From the NCBI RefSeq assembly GCF_000939975.1, contig NZ_LK391969.1:310001-374000 (forward strand): DNA of 64,000 bases. Direction: 5' to 3'. The translations under genes were made by a program, and so were the position numbers. Below, in pieces: positions 17,435 through 27,451 of the stretch. The notes beneath the pieces are model-generated. The model was given only the letters and a program-made list of their open reading frames with translations, ran no database searches and was not told the origin of the DNA. Position 1 is the first letter of the stretch; every line of letters begins with the position of its first letter. Origin of the DNA: Pseudomonas saudimassiliensis. Its GTDB lineage: Bacteria; Pseudomonadota; Gammaproteobacteria; Pseudomonadales; Pseudomonadaceae.

Positions 17435-19624
17435 ATGCTCATACAGCCACAACCGCCACGTGCCTTCCTGACAGCTCTGATGCTCTTGCTGCCCTCAATG
17501 GCTGCGGCAGAAAGCCTGGGAGAGCTGCACCTGCCCACCGTTCTCAGTGCCACCCGGCTGAAACAGCCGCCTGCCGAGATTCCCGGCAGCATGACGGTAC
17601 TCAATCGTGAGCTGATCCAGGCCAGCGGCGCGCGCAGCGTGCCGGAGCTGCTGCGACTGGTGCCCGGGATGCACATCGGTTATCGACGGGGCAATCAAGC
17701 CAACGTGAACTACCACGGCACCAATGTCACCGAGGCCAGACGGTTGCAGGTACTGGTGGATGGGCGCTCGGTTTACCGCTCAGGGTTGGCCACGGTGGAT
17801 TGGGCCGAGTTGGCTCTGAACATCGAAGACATCGACCGCATCGAAGTCTTTCGCGGTCCGAATACCGCCGCGTACGGCGCCAATGCCTTGATGGGGGTGA
17901 TCAACATCATCACCCGACTACCGCTGGAAACCCAGGGCACCTCTCTGAAATATACCCACGGCAAGCGTGGCGTCCGGGACTGGTATGCCAGACATGGCGG
18001 CGGGGATATGCAGCATAGCTGGCGCTTGAGCCTCGCCAGCCAGCAGGATGACGGGTTTGACCATGACGAGGATGGCAATGACTATCGGGACAGCCTGCGC
18101 TCCAGCCGGATGAACCTGCGTCATCTGTGGAATTTGACCCCCAACCAGTCACTCGACTGGCAATTGTCAGCGAGCGAAACCAGTCGCCAGCACCCCTACG
18201 ACTACAGCACCTACCTGGACCATGAGGATGGCAATTCGCTCGTTGATCGCGCTATCAACGCGCATCAACCCGACGCCGACGTGCGCGGACGGGACTTTGC
18301 CACTCAGGGGCTATGGAAGCTCGATTTCAACCCTGACCATCAGCTGCAGGTCCAGGCGCACGCCCAGCATCTGGAGCGGCTGCGGGATTGGCGGGTGTGT
18401 GATTCCCCCGTGGTCTTTTCCGATCGGCTGCGGCAACTCAACTCCCTGAGCCAGCTGGCGGCACGCCGGGTCAGCAGCTACTTGGACAAACCCAACCGCC
18501 GCGAAACCCTGGACCAGTACATCGACCGCTACCTCAGTAGCGCCGGCGAGACCTATACGCCGCAGATGCAGGAACTGGCCAACCAGCTGCTGGCAGAGAC
18601 CACCCAGTACCGCGGCAGCGAGCCGGCCTGCTGGGATATCAACGAGAACATCCGGGAAACGCGGTTCCAGGTAGAGGTTCAGGACTCCCTGCGCCTTTCT
18701 CCGCGGCTGCGCCTACTCAGTGGCGGCAGCTATCGCTACGACCGGGTCGACTCGGAAACCTACTTCTCCGGTGCCCTGGACAACACCATTGTCCAGCTGT
18801 TCAGCAATCTGGAATACCGCCCCCATCGGCGCTGGTTGTTCCAGGCCGGCGGCATGTATGAAGACGACCACCTGATCGGCGGCTCCTTCTCGCCCCGACT
18901 GGCCACTCACTTCTTCATCGCACCCCAGCACAGCTTGCGGGCCGTCTATGCGGAAGCGGTGCGCTCCCCGGACATGTATGAAAACAACGCCGACTGGCGT
19001 TATCAGGTGCGCAACCTCAGCGGGCCGGTCAGCGGACCGGTAACCCTGTACAGCCACGCCCAGGGACCCGGCGACCTGGACCAGGAGCGCATGCGTTCCC
19101 GGGAGCTCGGCTATCATGGCAGCTTCCACCAGTTGGGCCTGCAGGTCGATGTTCGGGTCTTCCATGAGCGCATCACCGGCATGAACAGCGAACCCCTGAA
19201 GATCGACAACTTCCTGCCCAACAACGACTCACAGATCCGCTTCAAGGGTGTCGAGACCGAGCTCGACTGGCAGGCAACCCGCGCAGATCGGATTCGGCTG
19301 ACCCACTCCCGTATCGATTACGACGCTACCAGCCGTTACGACCAGCGTCTCACGGCTCACCATTCAGGCAGTGTCGCCTGGCTGCACCAGTGGCCGCATG
19401 GGGTCAATACCAGCCTTCTTTATTACGGCGCCGATCAGCTTAACGAACGGCGTTTCGAGCGCATCGACTCACGTATCGAGAAGAAACTGAATTTCCGGGA
19501 CGACACCAGTCTGACCTTCGCCCTGGTCTGGCAATACCGGCTCGATAATGAAGCCCTGACCTGGGATGAAAATTTATATGACAGTCCCAGTCACCTTTAC
19601 CTCAGTGCTGGGCTAAACTTCTGA
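17435..19624 (+). CDS. TonB-dependent outer-membrane receptor
   Basis: A 729-residue receptor with a signal peptide ending near AAA (about residue 25), a plug domain (about 40-155, with SVPELLRLVPG, RIEVFRGPNTAAYG and GVINIITR) and a 22-strand-type barrel ending in the outer-membrane signature LYLSAGLNF. The plug resembles receptors of the BtuB/CirA and catecholate type, but no ligand can be assigned. Two cysteines far apart in an extracellular-looking region (DWRVCD and EPACWD) could form a disulfide. No Fur-box-like sequence stood out upstream. A periplasmic binding protein and a hybrid kinase follow on the same strand. Confidence 0.9.
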   Translation: MLIQPQPPRAFLTALMLLLPSMAAAESLGELHLPTVLSATRLKQPPAEIPGSMTVLNRELIQASGARSVPELLRLVPGMHIGYRRGNQANVNYHGTNVTEARRLQVLVDGRSVYRSGLATVDWAELALNIEDIDRIEVFRGPNTAAYGANALMGVINIITRLPLETQGTSLKYTHGKRGVRDWYARHGGGDMQHSWRLSLASQQDDGFDHDEDGNDYRDSLRSSRMNLRHLWNLTPNQSLDWQLSASETSRQHPYDYSTYLDHEDGNSLVDRAINAHQPDADVRGRDFATQGLWKLDFNPDHQLQVQAHAQHLERLRDWRVCDSPVVFSDRLRQLNSLSQLAARRVSSYLDKPNRRETLDQYIDRYLSSAGETYTPQMQELANQLLAETTQYRGSEPACWDINENIRETRFQVEVQDSLRLSPRLRLLSGGSYRYDRVDSETYFSGALDNTIVQLFSNLEYRPHRRWLFQAGGMYEDDHLIGGSFSPRLATHFFIAPQHSLRAVYAEAVRSPDMYENNADWRYQVRNLSGPVSGPVTLYSHAQGPGDLDQERMRSRELGYHGSFHQLGLQVDVRVFHERITGMNSEPLKIDNFLPNNDSQIRFKGVETELDWQATRADRIRLTHSRIDYDATSRYDQRLTAHHSGSVAWLHQWPHGVNTSLLYYGADQLNERRFERIDSRIEKKLNFRDDTSLTFALVWQYRLDNEALTWDENLYDSPSHLYLSAGLNF

Positions 19625-19684
19625 ACCTAACGGATTGACAGGGATCGTCATCGTGCACCAACTTCACCGGGACCGGACCAGGCC

Positions 19685-20569
19685 ATGCGTATGCCTCGTC
19701 TGCTAATGCTGGCTCTGGCCTGGCTGCTCTCCATGGGTAGCTGGGCAGACACCATCGGGGTCGTCATCCCGCAGGATACCGTCCTGACGCGCAGTTTCGT
19801 CGAGGCGCTGGCCAGTCGCATGCCTGCGGACAGGCTCGAGGTCCATGTGCTGGGCATCCCACAGGTTCCGGATTCAGCCTCCCTGTTGGTGACCATGGGC
19901 CAGGAAGCCTTGCAGTGGCGCCTGGCGCAATCGTCCCAGATCCCGACGATTGCCACCTATGTCACCCTGGACGGGCTGCGCGAGCTGCACGACAGCGTGC
20001 GCCCGTCTTCGGTGCAGATATTGCTGGCCAGTGCCAAGCCCGACCGGCAATTGCGACTGGCTCAGCTGCTCATCCCGCACATGAACACCGCAGGACTGTT
20101 GTTCAGCGAGCAGCAGCAATGGCAGCAGCGCTTTTGGCAGGCCGCCGCCGCCCGCCAGGGCGTAACCCTCTATGCCCGCGGCGTCGCTCATGCGGATGAG
20201 CTGCCGCGCCGACTGAGTGACGTACTGAATCAGAGTGATGTGCTGGTGGGGCTGGATGATCCGGCCCTCTATAACGCCGAGAACCTCAAGACGCTACTGC
20301 TCACCAGCTACGCCCGGCGGCGGGTGCTGATCGGGCCGTCGGCGCCCTTTATCGCCGCTGGTAGCCTGAGTACCACCTATAGCACCCCGGAAAACATGGC
20401 CGAGAGCGTCATCGCCGCCTGGCGGCAGCCGTGGAAGCCCGCCGCCATCCGCTATCCTGAACAGTTTTCCGTACTGAGCAACGATCAGGTAGCCCATTCG
20501 CTTGGCTTGCCGCCCCCCGATGATGGAGAGCTGATGCGCCGCATCCTTGCCATGGAGCAAACCCGATGA
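19685..20569 (+). CDS. ABC-type periplasmic substrate-binding protein without transporter genes
   Basis: A 294-residue protein with a clear Sec signal peptide (cleavage near SWA-D, residue 22). The body resembles the ABC_sub_bind family, in particular [24 protein letters not shown] and [14 protein letters not shown]. No ABC permease or ATPase is adjacent. Its stop codon overlaps the start of the hybrid kinase gene by four bases, and the TonB receptor gene ends 60 bases upstream. The arrangement suggests that it presents a ligand to the kinase sensor domain rather than feeding a transporter; this is inference. Confidence 0.85.
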   Translation: MRMPRLLMLALAWLLSMGSWADTIGVVIPQDTVLTRSFVEALASRMPADRLEVHVLGIPQVPDSASLLVTMGQEALQWRLAQSSQIPTIATYVTLDGLRELHDSVRPSSVQILLASAKPDRQLRLAQLLIPHMNTAGLLFSEQQQWQQRFWQAAAARQGVTLYARGVAHADELPRRLSDVLNQSDVLVGLDDPALYNAENLKTLLLTSYARRRVLIGPSAPFIAAGSLSTTYSTPENMAESVIAAWRQPWKPAAIRYPEQFSVLSNDQVAHSLGLPPPDDGELMRRILAMEQTR

Positions 20570-22467
20570 ACATCTTCCGCCGTGGCAGCATTAACCGCCG
20601 TCTGATCACCATCGCCCTCCTCCCGGCCACCCTGCTCGGCGTAGTACTGCTTGCCTACTTCACCCATGTGCGCCTCGAAGCCCTGAACCAGGAAATGGAA
20701 ACCACAGGGCAATTGATCGCCGACCAACTGGCGCCGGCAACCGAGTACGGCATCATCACCGGCAATATGGAGTTGCTGGAAAGTCTGATCCAGGGATCAT
20801 TGAAGATCCCCCATGTATACAAGGTGGAGGTGCTCGACCAGCACGGCAAGTTGCTGGCGATGGAGCAAAAGCAGCCTGCTGAAACCGGCCCGCTGCGGCT
20901 GTTCCATGCCGATATCGAGCGTCAGCGCATTCCGCTGCACTATGACCTGTTCCTGCTCAACACGCCGGCCACCGAAGCGGACCAAAGCCAGAAACTGGGG
21001 ATGGTCAGGATCAGCCTCAGCTACCAGCCCTTCGTCGAGCGCCAGCGCAGCATCCTGCTCCGCAGCCTGCTGCTCGGGGCGCTGGTCCTGCTCGCTGCGC
21101 TGTTGTTATCGACCCGCCTGGCCCGGGCGTTCGCCTTACCCCTGGTAGAAATGCGCAGGGCCGTCCAGGCGCTGCAGGACGGGCGTCTGGACACCCGGTT
21201 GAAGGTGCGCGAGCGCAACCAGATCGGCGAGCTGATGAATAACATCAACCGTCTGGCCACTACGTTGGAACAGACGCAGGCCCAGCAGCAGCAAGCCATG
21301 ACGGAACTCATCAATGCCCGGGAGCAGGCCGAACAGGCCAACCGTGCCAAGTCGGACTTCCTCGCCATGATGAGTCACGAACTGCGCACCCCAATGAACG
21401 GCGTGATGGGCATGTTGCAACTGTTGGAGACCACCGACCTGACCAGCGAGCAGGTTGAATATTGCCGGATAGCCAGCGAATCTACCGACCACCTGTTGAA
21501 GGTCATCAACGATATTCTCGACCTGTCCCGGGTCGAGCGGGAGGCCTTCGAACTCGAGCACATCCCCTTCAGCCTGCCCGCGCTGCTGGAACGGACCGCG
21601 GTTGCCTTTGAACACGCCACCAGCCAGAAGGGCCTGACCCTCGACACCGAATGGCATGGCCACCCCGCAGCGCCCGAGGTCATGGGCGATCCAACGCGGC
21701 TACGGCAGATCCTGGTCAATCTGCTGGGCAACGCGCTGAAGTTCACCGAGCACGGCCGGATCGCCCTGCGTGCCCGCTGGCAAGGGAATCCCGAAGGCAT
21801 GCTGCAGCTGGTATGCGAGGTGACTGACAGCGGCATCGGCATGGATCCGCAGCGCCTGGAACATATGTTCGACGCCTTCCAGCAAGGCGATAGCAGCACG
21901 TCACGGCGCTTCGGTGGCACCGGCCTCGGCCTGTCCATTGCCCGCAATTTTGCGCGCAAGATGGGCGGCGACCTGGCTGCCACCAGTCAGCCGGGCGCAG
22001 GCTCCTGCTTCACCTTGACCATTCCCCTGGCACTCTCCGACGGCCAGCGGCCTGGGCAGCAAGCCCAGCTCCCGGAGGTCGCCCGCCCCAGCGCCCTCCC
22101 GGTGTTGCTGGTAGAGGACAACCCGGTGAACCAGATGGTGATAGAAGGCATGCTGCGCAGCCTGTCCCTCCCGGTAGTGATTGCCGATGATGCGCAACAG
22201 GCACTGCAACTGCTCAAGGACCCGAACCAACCCTTCTCGCTGATCTTCATGGATATCCAGCTGCCGGACATGAACGGGTTCGACACCTTCCAGTGGTATC
22301 GGCAACACTGTGAGGAGCGTCACCTGCAGCCGCGACCCTGTATCGCGCTGACTGCCAGCGCCTCCGAGGAGGACCGCCGACGCAGCGAACAAGCCGGCAT
22401 GCAGGGCTTTCTCAGCAAACCGGTCACCCGCAAGGCGCTGCGGGAGGTACTCGACCGCTGGGCCTGA
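20566..22467 (+). CDS. Hybrid sensor histidine kinase (HAMP-HisKA-HATPase-REC, no Hpt)
   Basis: A 633-residue inner-membrane kinase. Membrane segment 1 spans about 14-32, a periplasmic sensor about 34-160, and membrane segment 2 about 162-182. HAMP (about 185-240) and a short coiled coil lead to HisKA with phospho-acceptor H271 in [12 protein letters not shown]. The HATPase contains [10 protein letters not shown] and the G boxes DSGIG and GGTGLGLSI. The receiver (about 512-630) has D563 in [11 protein letters not shown] and K618. There is no C-terminal Hpt domain, so phosphate must leave through a separate Hpt protein. The location next to fabA corresponds to PA1611 of P. aeruginosa, as I recall the map. 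Confidence 0.93.
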   Translation: MNIFRRGSINRRLITIALLPATLLGVVLLAYFTHVRLEALNQEMETTGQLIADQLAPATEYGIITGNMELLESLIQGSLKIPHVYKVEVLDQHGKLLAMEQKQPAETGPLRLFHADIERQRIPLHYDLFLLNTPATEADQSQKLGMVRISLSYQPFVERQRSILLRSLLLGALVLLAALLLSTRLARAFALPLVEMRRAVQALQDGRLDTRLKVRERNQIGELMNNINRLATTLEQTQAQQQQAMTELINAREQAEQANRAKSDFLAMMSHELRTPMNGVMGMLQLLETTDLTSEQVEYCRIASESTDHLLKVINDILDLSRVEREAFELEHIPFSLPALLERTAVAFEHATSQKGLTLDTEWHGHPAAPEVMGDPTRLRQILVNLLGNALKFTEHGRIALRARWQGNPEGMLQLVCEVTDSGIGMDPQRLEHMFDAFQQGDSSTSRRFGGTGLGLSIARNFARKMGGDLAATSQPGAGSCFTLTIPLALSDGQRPGQQAQLPEVARPSALPVLLVEDNPVNQMVIEGMLRSLSLPVVIADDAQQALQLLKDPNQPFSLIFMDIQLPDMNGFDTFQWYRQHCEERHLQPRPCIALTASASEEDRRRSEQAGMQGFLSKPVTRKALREVLDRWA

Positions 22468-22580
22468 CCGCTGCATCAATCCGGCTGATCGACTGGCATT
22501 TCGTAACATCCGGGTAATGGATTCATCCGCGGCAACGCGCCACACTGATGCCTCTTCGTCTTTTCAGGAATTCACCAGGC

Positions 22581-24149
22581 ATGAGCGCTGTAGCCGATTA
22601 CCCGATCACGCTGGAATCACCCTTCACTACCCTGCCCGAACTGCTGGCCCTCAACGCCAGGCACCGGCCCGATCATCCTGCCGTCATCCAGGGGCCTCAC
22701 CATCTCAGTTACGCCGAACTCGATGCCCAGGTCGATCGAGCTGCCGCGGCGCTGCAACGTGATGGGCTGCAGCCCGGGGAGGCTATTGCCATCTGCGCCG
22801 CCAACTCGGCGCCCTACGTGGTTTTATTCCTCGCTGCCCTGCGCGCCGGCATGGTGGTCGCTCCCCTGGCGCCCTCGTCCACCGCCGCCAGCCTGGTGAC
22901 CATGGTGAAGGATTCCGCAGCGCGGCTGCTATTTGTCGATCAGCCCGTTGCCGAGGCGCTCGAGCCGGTAGCTGGGCAGCTGGAAACCCCACTGCTGCAT
23001 CTGGATGACAGCCAGCCAGCTACGGGTTTCAACGCGTGGCTGGCGGACACCCCGCCCGCACCGGTCGAGCTAACGCCCGAGACCCTGTTCAATGTGATCT
23101 ACTCCTCAGGCACCACCGGGGAGCCCAAGGGCATCGTCCATGACCACCGCATGCGCTGGGCGCATATCCAGCGTGGTATCGCCTTCGGCTACGGTCCCGA
23201 ATGCGTCACCTTGATGTCGACCCCGCTGTACTCCAACACCACCCTGGTGTCCTTTCTGCCGACCATCGGCCTGGGCGGCACCCTGGTGCTGATGAGCAAG
23301 TTTGATGCAAAGACCTACCTGGAGCTGGCCGAGCAGCATCGCGCCACCCACACCATGCTGGTGCCGGTGCAATACCAGCGGATCATGAGCCGTGACGATT
23401 TCGACCGCTATGACCTGTCCAGTTTCCAGATGAAGTTCAGCACCAGCGCGCCCTTCCATGGCGAGCTCAAGGCGGACGTGCTGGCGCGCTGGCCCGGCGG
23501 GCTGGTGGAATTCTATGGCATGACCGAGGGTGGTGGCTCCTGCATGCTGCTGGCCCACCAGTTCCCCGACAAGTTGGACACCGTCGGTCGCCCGCTGGAT
23601 GGCCATGACATGCGCGTCATCGATGAGGACGGCAACGAGCTTCCCCACGGGGAAATCGGCGAAGTAGTGGGTCATTCTGTGGCCATGATGAGCGGTTACC
23701 TGAACAAGCCCGAAAAGACCGCCGAAGCCGAATGGTACGACCACACCGGCAAGCGCTTCATCCGTACCGGGGATGTTGGTCGCTTTGATGAAGAAGGCTT
23801 TCTCACTTTGATGGACCGGCGCAAGGACATGATCATCAGCGGCGGTTTCAATATCTACCCCAGTGATCTGGAGGCTATCCTGCGGCAACATCCGGACCTG
23901 CAGGAAGTCACTGTCATCGGCGTACCCTCCACCAGTTGGGGCGAAACGCCGGTCGGCTATGGGGTACTCAAACCGGGAGCGGATACCCCCGCGGAGCAGA
24001 TCCTGCAGTGGTTCAACGGCCAGGTGGGCAAGACCCAGCGCCTGAATCGGCTGATCCTTACCGATGAGTTGCCGCGCAGCGCCATCGGCAAGGTACTCAA
24101 GCGGGAACTGCGCGATCAGTTCCACGGAGAGTTCGGCACCCTCGATTGA
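22581..24149 (+). CDS. Class I AMP-dependent acyl-CoA synthetase
   Basis: A 522-residue ANL-superfamily enzyme that should activate a carboxylic acid via acyl-AMP. All core motifs are intact: YSSGTTGEPKG, FYGMTEGGG, RTGDVGRFDEEGF, the hinge RRKDMIISGG and the catalytic-lysine region AIGKVLKREL. The ATG at 22581 follows an AGGAATTCACCAGG stretch; the frame also extends to 22548. It lies between the hybrid kinase and fabA, an unusual neighbour for fabA, and is followed by a strong hairpin. Substrate chain length cannot be read from sequence. Confidence 0.88.
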   Translation: MSAVADYPITLESPFTTLPELLALNARHRPDHPAVIQGPHHLSYAELDAQVDRAAAALQRDGLQPGEAIAICAANSAPYVVLFLAALRAGMVVAPLAPSSTAASLVTMVKDSAARLLFVDQPVAEALEPVAGQLETPLLHLDDSQPATGFNAWLADTPPAPVELTPETLFNVIYSSGTTGEPKGIVHDHRMRWAHIQRGIAFGYGPECVTLMSTPLYSNTTLVSFLPTIGLGGTLVLMSKFDAKTYLELAEQHRATHTMLVPVQYQRIMSRDDFDRYDLSSFQMKFSTSAPFHGELKADVLARWPGGLVEFYGMTEGGGSCMLLAHQFPDKLDTVGRPLDGHDMRVIDEDGNELPHGEIGEVVGHSVAMMSGYLNKPEKTAEAEWYDHTGKRFIRTGDVGRFDEEGFLTLMDRRKDMIISGGFNIYPSDLEAILRQHPDLQEVTVIGVPSTSWGETPVGYGVLKPGADTPAEQILQWFNGQVGKTQRLNRLILTDELPRSAIGKVLKRELRDQFHGEFGTLD

Positions 24150-24161
24150 ATTGCCCGTCGT

Positions 24162-24200
24162 TGCCAGCCAGGGGACAGAAATTTTTGTCCTCGGCTGGCA
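24162..24200. repeat. Long hairpin (REP/RAYT-like palindrome)
   Basis: The arms TGCCAGCC (24162-24169) and GGCTGGCA (24193-24200) enclose an inner GGACA/TGTCC stem (24173-24177 with 24186-24190), giving about 15 pairs with one bulge. The GGGGACAGAAATTTTTGTCC-like core resembles palindromes I associate with REP-associated transposases. No T-run follows, so it is a poor classic terminator. Confidence 0.6.
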
Positions 24201-24287
24201 TCACGGGTATCCTCAACGCCTCGCGTCTGCCCGGGTGTGACTTTCACCCCGTTGCAGCAGTCTGAGCTTACGCTGGCGGATTAACCG

Positions 24288-24317
24288 TTCATCAACCCCC
24301 CGCCATGCCGATATAAT
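24288..24317 (+). promoter_or_regulatory. Probable fabA promoter
   Basis: A perfect TATAAT -10 box lies at 24312-24317, about 34 bases before the fabA ATG. The best -35 candidate is TTCATC at 24288-24293 with an 18-base spacer, a weak match that would suit an activated or repressed promoter. I did not find a convincing DesT/FabR-type palindrome. Confidence 0.5.
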
Positions 24318-24351
24318 AGCGCCCCACCGAACGGGGAGAGCAGGAGCCTCT

Positions 24352-24867
24352 ATGTCAAAACAAAATGCGTTCAGCCGGGAAGATCTGCTTAAGTGCAGTC
24401 GTGGCGAGTTGTTCGGCCCCGGTAACGCACAGTTGCCAGCCCCCAACATGCTGATGATCGACCGCATCACCCACATCAGCGACACGGGCGGCCGCTTCGG
24501 CAAGGGCGAAATCGTTGCCGAGCTGGATATCCATCCCGACCTGTGGTTTTTCGCCTGCCATTTCGAAGGCGATCCGGTGATGCCGGGCTGCCTGGGCCTC
24601 GACGCCATGTGGCAGCTGGTTGGCTTCCACCTGGGCTGGCTGGGCTATGAAGGCCGCGGCCGCGCCCTGGGTTCGGGCGAAGTGAAGTTTTTCGGTCAGG
24701 TTCTGCCAACCGCGAAAAAAGTCACCTATACCATACATATCAAACGCACCATCAACCGCGCCCTGACCTTGGGCATTGCCGATGGCAGCATGGCGGTCGA
24801 TGGCCGCGAGATCTACACCGCGGAAGGTCTGCGGGTGGGCCTGTTCACTTCTACTGATAGCTTCTGA
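24352..24867 (+). CDS. fabA: 3-hydroxydecanoyl-ACP dehydratase/isomerase FabA
   Basis: A 171-residue hot-dog-fold enzyme that dehydrates 3-hydroxydecanoyl-ACP and isomerises trans-2- to cis-3-decenoyl-ACP, the entry point of anaerobic unsaturated fatty acid synthesis. The active-site His70 (in [14 protein letters not shown]) and Asp84 are both present. The ribosome site is the AGGAG of GCAGGAGCC. fabB follows after 11 bases, the usual fabAB operon. Length matches the family. Confidence 0.97.
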   Translation: MSKQNAFSREDLLKCSRGELFGPGNAQLPAPNMLMIDRITHISDTGGRFGKGEIVAELDIHPDLWFFACHFEGDPVMPGCLGLDAMWQLVGFHLGWLGYEGRGRALGSGEVKFFGQVLPTAKKVTYTIHIKRTINRALTLGIADGSMAVDGREIYTAEGLRVGLFTSTDSF

Positions 24868-24878
24868 GGATCACCACT

Positions 24879-26096
24879 ATGCGTCGTGTCGTGATTACCG
24901 GTATGGGCATTGTTTCCTGCCTCGGCCAGGATCTGGAAAGCGTGGCTGCCAGCCTGAAAGAAGGCAAGTCGGGCATTACCTACAACCCTGAATACGCCGA
25001 AATGGGTCTGCGCAGCCATGTTTCGGGCAGCGTGAAAATCGACCTGGAGGCTGCCATCGACCGCAAGGTCAAGCGCTTCATGGGCGATGCCGCCGCCTTT
25101 GCCTACCTGTCCATGCAACAGGCAATTGCCGACGCCGGCCTGACTGAAGAGCAGATCAGCAACCCGCGCACCGGCCTGATTGCCGGTAGCGGTGGCGCCT
25201 CCACCCTCAACCAGATGGAGTCGGTCGACATCCTGCGGGAAAAGGGCGTGAAGAAGATCGGGCCGTACCGCGTGCCGCGCACCATGGGCAGCACCGTTTC
25301 CGCCTGCCTGGCGACCCCCTTCAAGATTAAGGGCATCAACTATTCGATCTCCTCCGCCTGCGCCACCAGTGCCCATTGCATCGGCAGCGCCATGGAGCAG
25401 ATCCAGTTGGGCAAGCAGGATGTGGTGTTTGCTGGCGGCGGCGAAGAGGAGCACTGGAGCCAGTCCATGTTGTTCGACGCCATGGGCGCGTTGTCCACCC
25501 AGTACAACGACACCCCGGAAAAGGCTTCCCGTGCCTACGACGCCAAGCGTGACGGTTTCGTCATTGCCGGCGGTGGCGGCATGGTGGTGGTCGAGGAGCT
25601 GGAGCACGCCCTGGCCCGCGGTGCGAAGATCTACGCCGAAGTGGTCGGCTATGGCGCCACCTCCGACGGCTACGACATGGTCGCCCCCAGCGGTGAAGGC
25701 GCGGTACGCTGCATGCAGCAAGCCATGGCGACCGTCGAGGGCACCATCGACTACCTGAACACCCACGGCACCTCCACCCCGGTGGGCGACGTGGCCGAGC
25801 TCAAGGCCATCCGTGAAGTGTTCGGCGACAAGGCACCGAAGATCAGCTCCACCAAGAGCCTGTCGGGCCACTCGCTGGGCGCCGCGGGTGTCCAGGAAGC
25901 CATCTACTGTCTGCTGATGATGCGCGACAACTTCCTCGCCGCCTCGGCCAACATCGAAGAGCTGGACGAGAACGCTGCTGATCTGCCGATCCTGCGTGAG
26001 CGCCTGGACCAGGCCGTTGACCTGATCATGTCCAACAGCTTCGGCTTCGGTGGCACCAACGCCACCCTGATCCTCAAGCGCTGGAACGGCGCCTGA
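24879..26096 (+). CDS. fabB: 3-oxoacyl-ACP synthase I FabB
   Basis: A 405-residue beta-ketoacyl-ACP synthase that elongates cis-3-decenoyl-ACP and keeps the double bond. The Cys-His-His triad is visible: C161 in SSACATS, a histidine in [11 protein letters not shown] and another in [10 protein letters not shown]. The conserved C-terminal loop SFGFGGTNA is intact. It is co-transcribed with fabA and closed by a strong terminator. Confidence 0.97.
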   Translation: MRRVVITGMGIVSCLGQDLESVAASLKEGKSGITYNPEYAEMGLRSHVSGSVKIDLEAAIDRKVKRFMGDAAAFAYLSMQQAIADAGLTEEQISNPRTGLIAGSGGASTLNQMESVDILREKGVKKIGPYRVPRTMGSTVSACLATPFKIKGINYSISSACATSAHCIGSAMEQIQLGKQDVVFAGGGEEEHWSQSMLFDAMGALSTQYNDTPEKASRAYDAKRDGFVIAGGGGMVVVEELEHALARGAKIYAEVVGYGATSDGYDMVAPSGEGAVRCMQQAMATVEGTIDYLNTHGTSTPVGDVAELKAIREVFGDKAPKISSTKSLSGHSLGAAGVQEAIYCLLMMRDNFLAASANIEELDENAADLPILRERLDQAVDLIMSNSFGFGGTNATLILKRWNGA

Positions 26097-26103
26097 GACT
26101 GAT

Positions 26104-26137
26104 GGCGGGCAGAGCCCTCTGCCCGCCTTCTTTCTTT
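26104..26137. terminator. Rho-independent terminator after fabB
   Basis: A 10-base GC stem (GGCGGGCAGA at 26104-26113 with TCTGCCCGCC at 26118-26127) encloses a GCCC loop and is followed by a pyrimidine-rich TTCTTTCTTT run. It lies between convergent fabB and the exporter gene. Confidence 0.85.
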
Positions 26138-26148
26138 CCCTTCTTCCG

Positions 26149-27345
26149 TTACCGCAGCTGCAGAGCAGCCTGCTGCGCGCGCTCCACCCGGCGCGCCAAC
26201 AGTGCCATGGTAGCGGCGCCTATTCCGCACAGAGTGATCATACCGGTCATCGGTAACGCCGTGCCGTTGTGCAGCGTGCCCACCAGTGCCGATACCACCC
26301 CAGCGATGGCGAACTGCAGTGTCCCCATCAGCGCCGAGGCGACCCCGGCCTGGTGTCCGTGGCCCGCCAAAGCGCAGGCCGAGGAGTTGGGCAACACCAG
26401 CGCCAGCAAAGCCATGCAGCAGAACAGCGGCACCAGCAGCGGCCACAGCGAGGGCGGTTCGAGCAGCGCCACCGCGGACAGTGCAATGGTGCTGCCCATG
26501 AACAGCAAAGTGGTGACTTTCAATAACTGGAGGGGCGTGCGCTTGCGCAGCAGCCGGCTGTTGAACTGCGCCGCCAGTACAAAGCCCGCCGAATTCATGC
26601 CGAAGAACCAGCCGTAATGTTCAACCGGCACGCCATACAGCTCGATAAAGACAAAGGGGGAGCCGGCGATATAGGCAAACATCCCAGCCATGGCAATCCC
26701 CCCGGTCAGCGCGTGAAACATGAACTGAGGTTCCTTCAGCAGCCGACCATAGCGCCCCAGGGCACTGGACAATCGGCTGGGAGGAAGATGCGCGGGCAGG
26801 GTTTCCGGTAACCGGAAGAACACCAGGAAACCGAAGACACCGGCAAAGATCGCCAGGAAGACGAAGATCACCTGCCAACCACCGAGCAGCAACATCCAGC
26901 CACCGGCCAACGGCGCCAATATGGGCGCCACCCCCATTACCAGCATCAATTGGGAGAAAGCTCGCGCCGCTTCGATGGGCGTGCAGATATCCCGGACCAC
27001 CGCCCGGTTGACCACCATGCCCGCGCAGCCACCCAGGGCCTGGGCAAAACGCGCGGCGATCAGCCATTCCAGGCTCGGCGCCAGGGCACAGGCGACCGAT
27101 GCCACGGTGAACAGACCGATACCAAACAACAGTGGCGGGCGGCGGCCAAAGCGATCCGCCAGGGGGCCATAAAAGAGCTGCCCCAGGGCCAGACCGATGA
27201 AATAGGCGGACAGGCTAAGCTGGACGTGCTCGGAATCGGTGGCAAAGGATTGCGCAATGGCAGGGAACGCGGGCAGGTAGAGATCGATGGCCAAAGGCCC
27301 GAAGGCACTCAAGCCACCCAGGATGAGAAGCAAGCGTAATGTCAT
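26149..27345 (-). CDS. Bcr/CflA-family multidrug efflux transporter (MFS)
   Basis: A 398-residue major-facilitator protein with 12 predicted membrane helices and the family motif GPLADRFGRRPPLL between helices 2 and 3. GPLAIDLYLPAFP in helix 1 is characteristic of Bcr/CflA drug:proton antiporters. The ATG at 27345 is preferred because it starts directly at helix 1; an alternative ATG at 27399 adds 18 residues. The gene is monocistronic, and the drug substrate is unknown. Confidence 0.9.
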   Translation of the reverse strand: MTLRLLLILGGLSAFGPLAIDLYLPAFPAIAQSFATDSEHVQLSLSAYFIGLALGQLFYGPLADRFGRRPPLLFGIGLFTVASVACALAPSLEWLIAARFAQALGGCAGMVVNRAVVRDICTPIEAARAFSQLMLVMGVAPILAPLAGGWMLLLGGWQVIFVFLAIFAGVFGFLVFFRLPETLPAHLPPSRLSSALGRYGRLLKEPQFMFHALTGGIAMAGMFAYIAGSPFVFIELYGVPVEHYGWFFGMNSAGFVLAAQFNSRLLRKRTPLQLLKVTTLLFMGSTIALSAVALLEPPSLWPLLVPLFCCMALLALVLPNSSACALAGHGHQAGVASALMGTLQFAIAGVVSALVGTLHNGTALPMTGMITLCGIGAATMALLARRVERAQQAALQLR

Positions 27346-27451
27346 GTAACGTCCAGGAAGCGGGGGCCGAACGACAGCGGGTTCGACGCAAGCGGACATG
27401 ATGCCAGATCACGCCGAACCAGTTAAACCTTCATCAGGTCATGCTGCCGGT

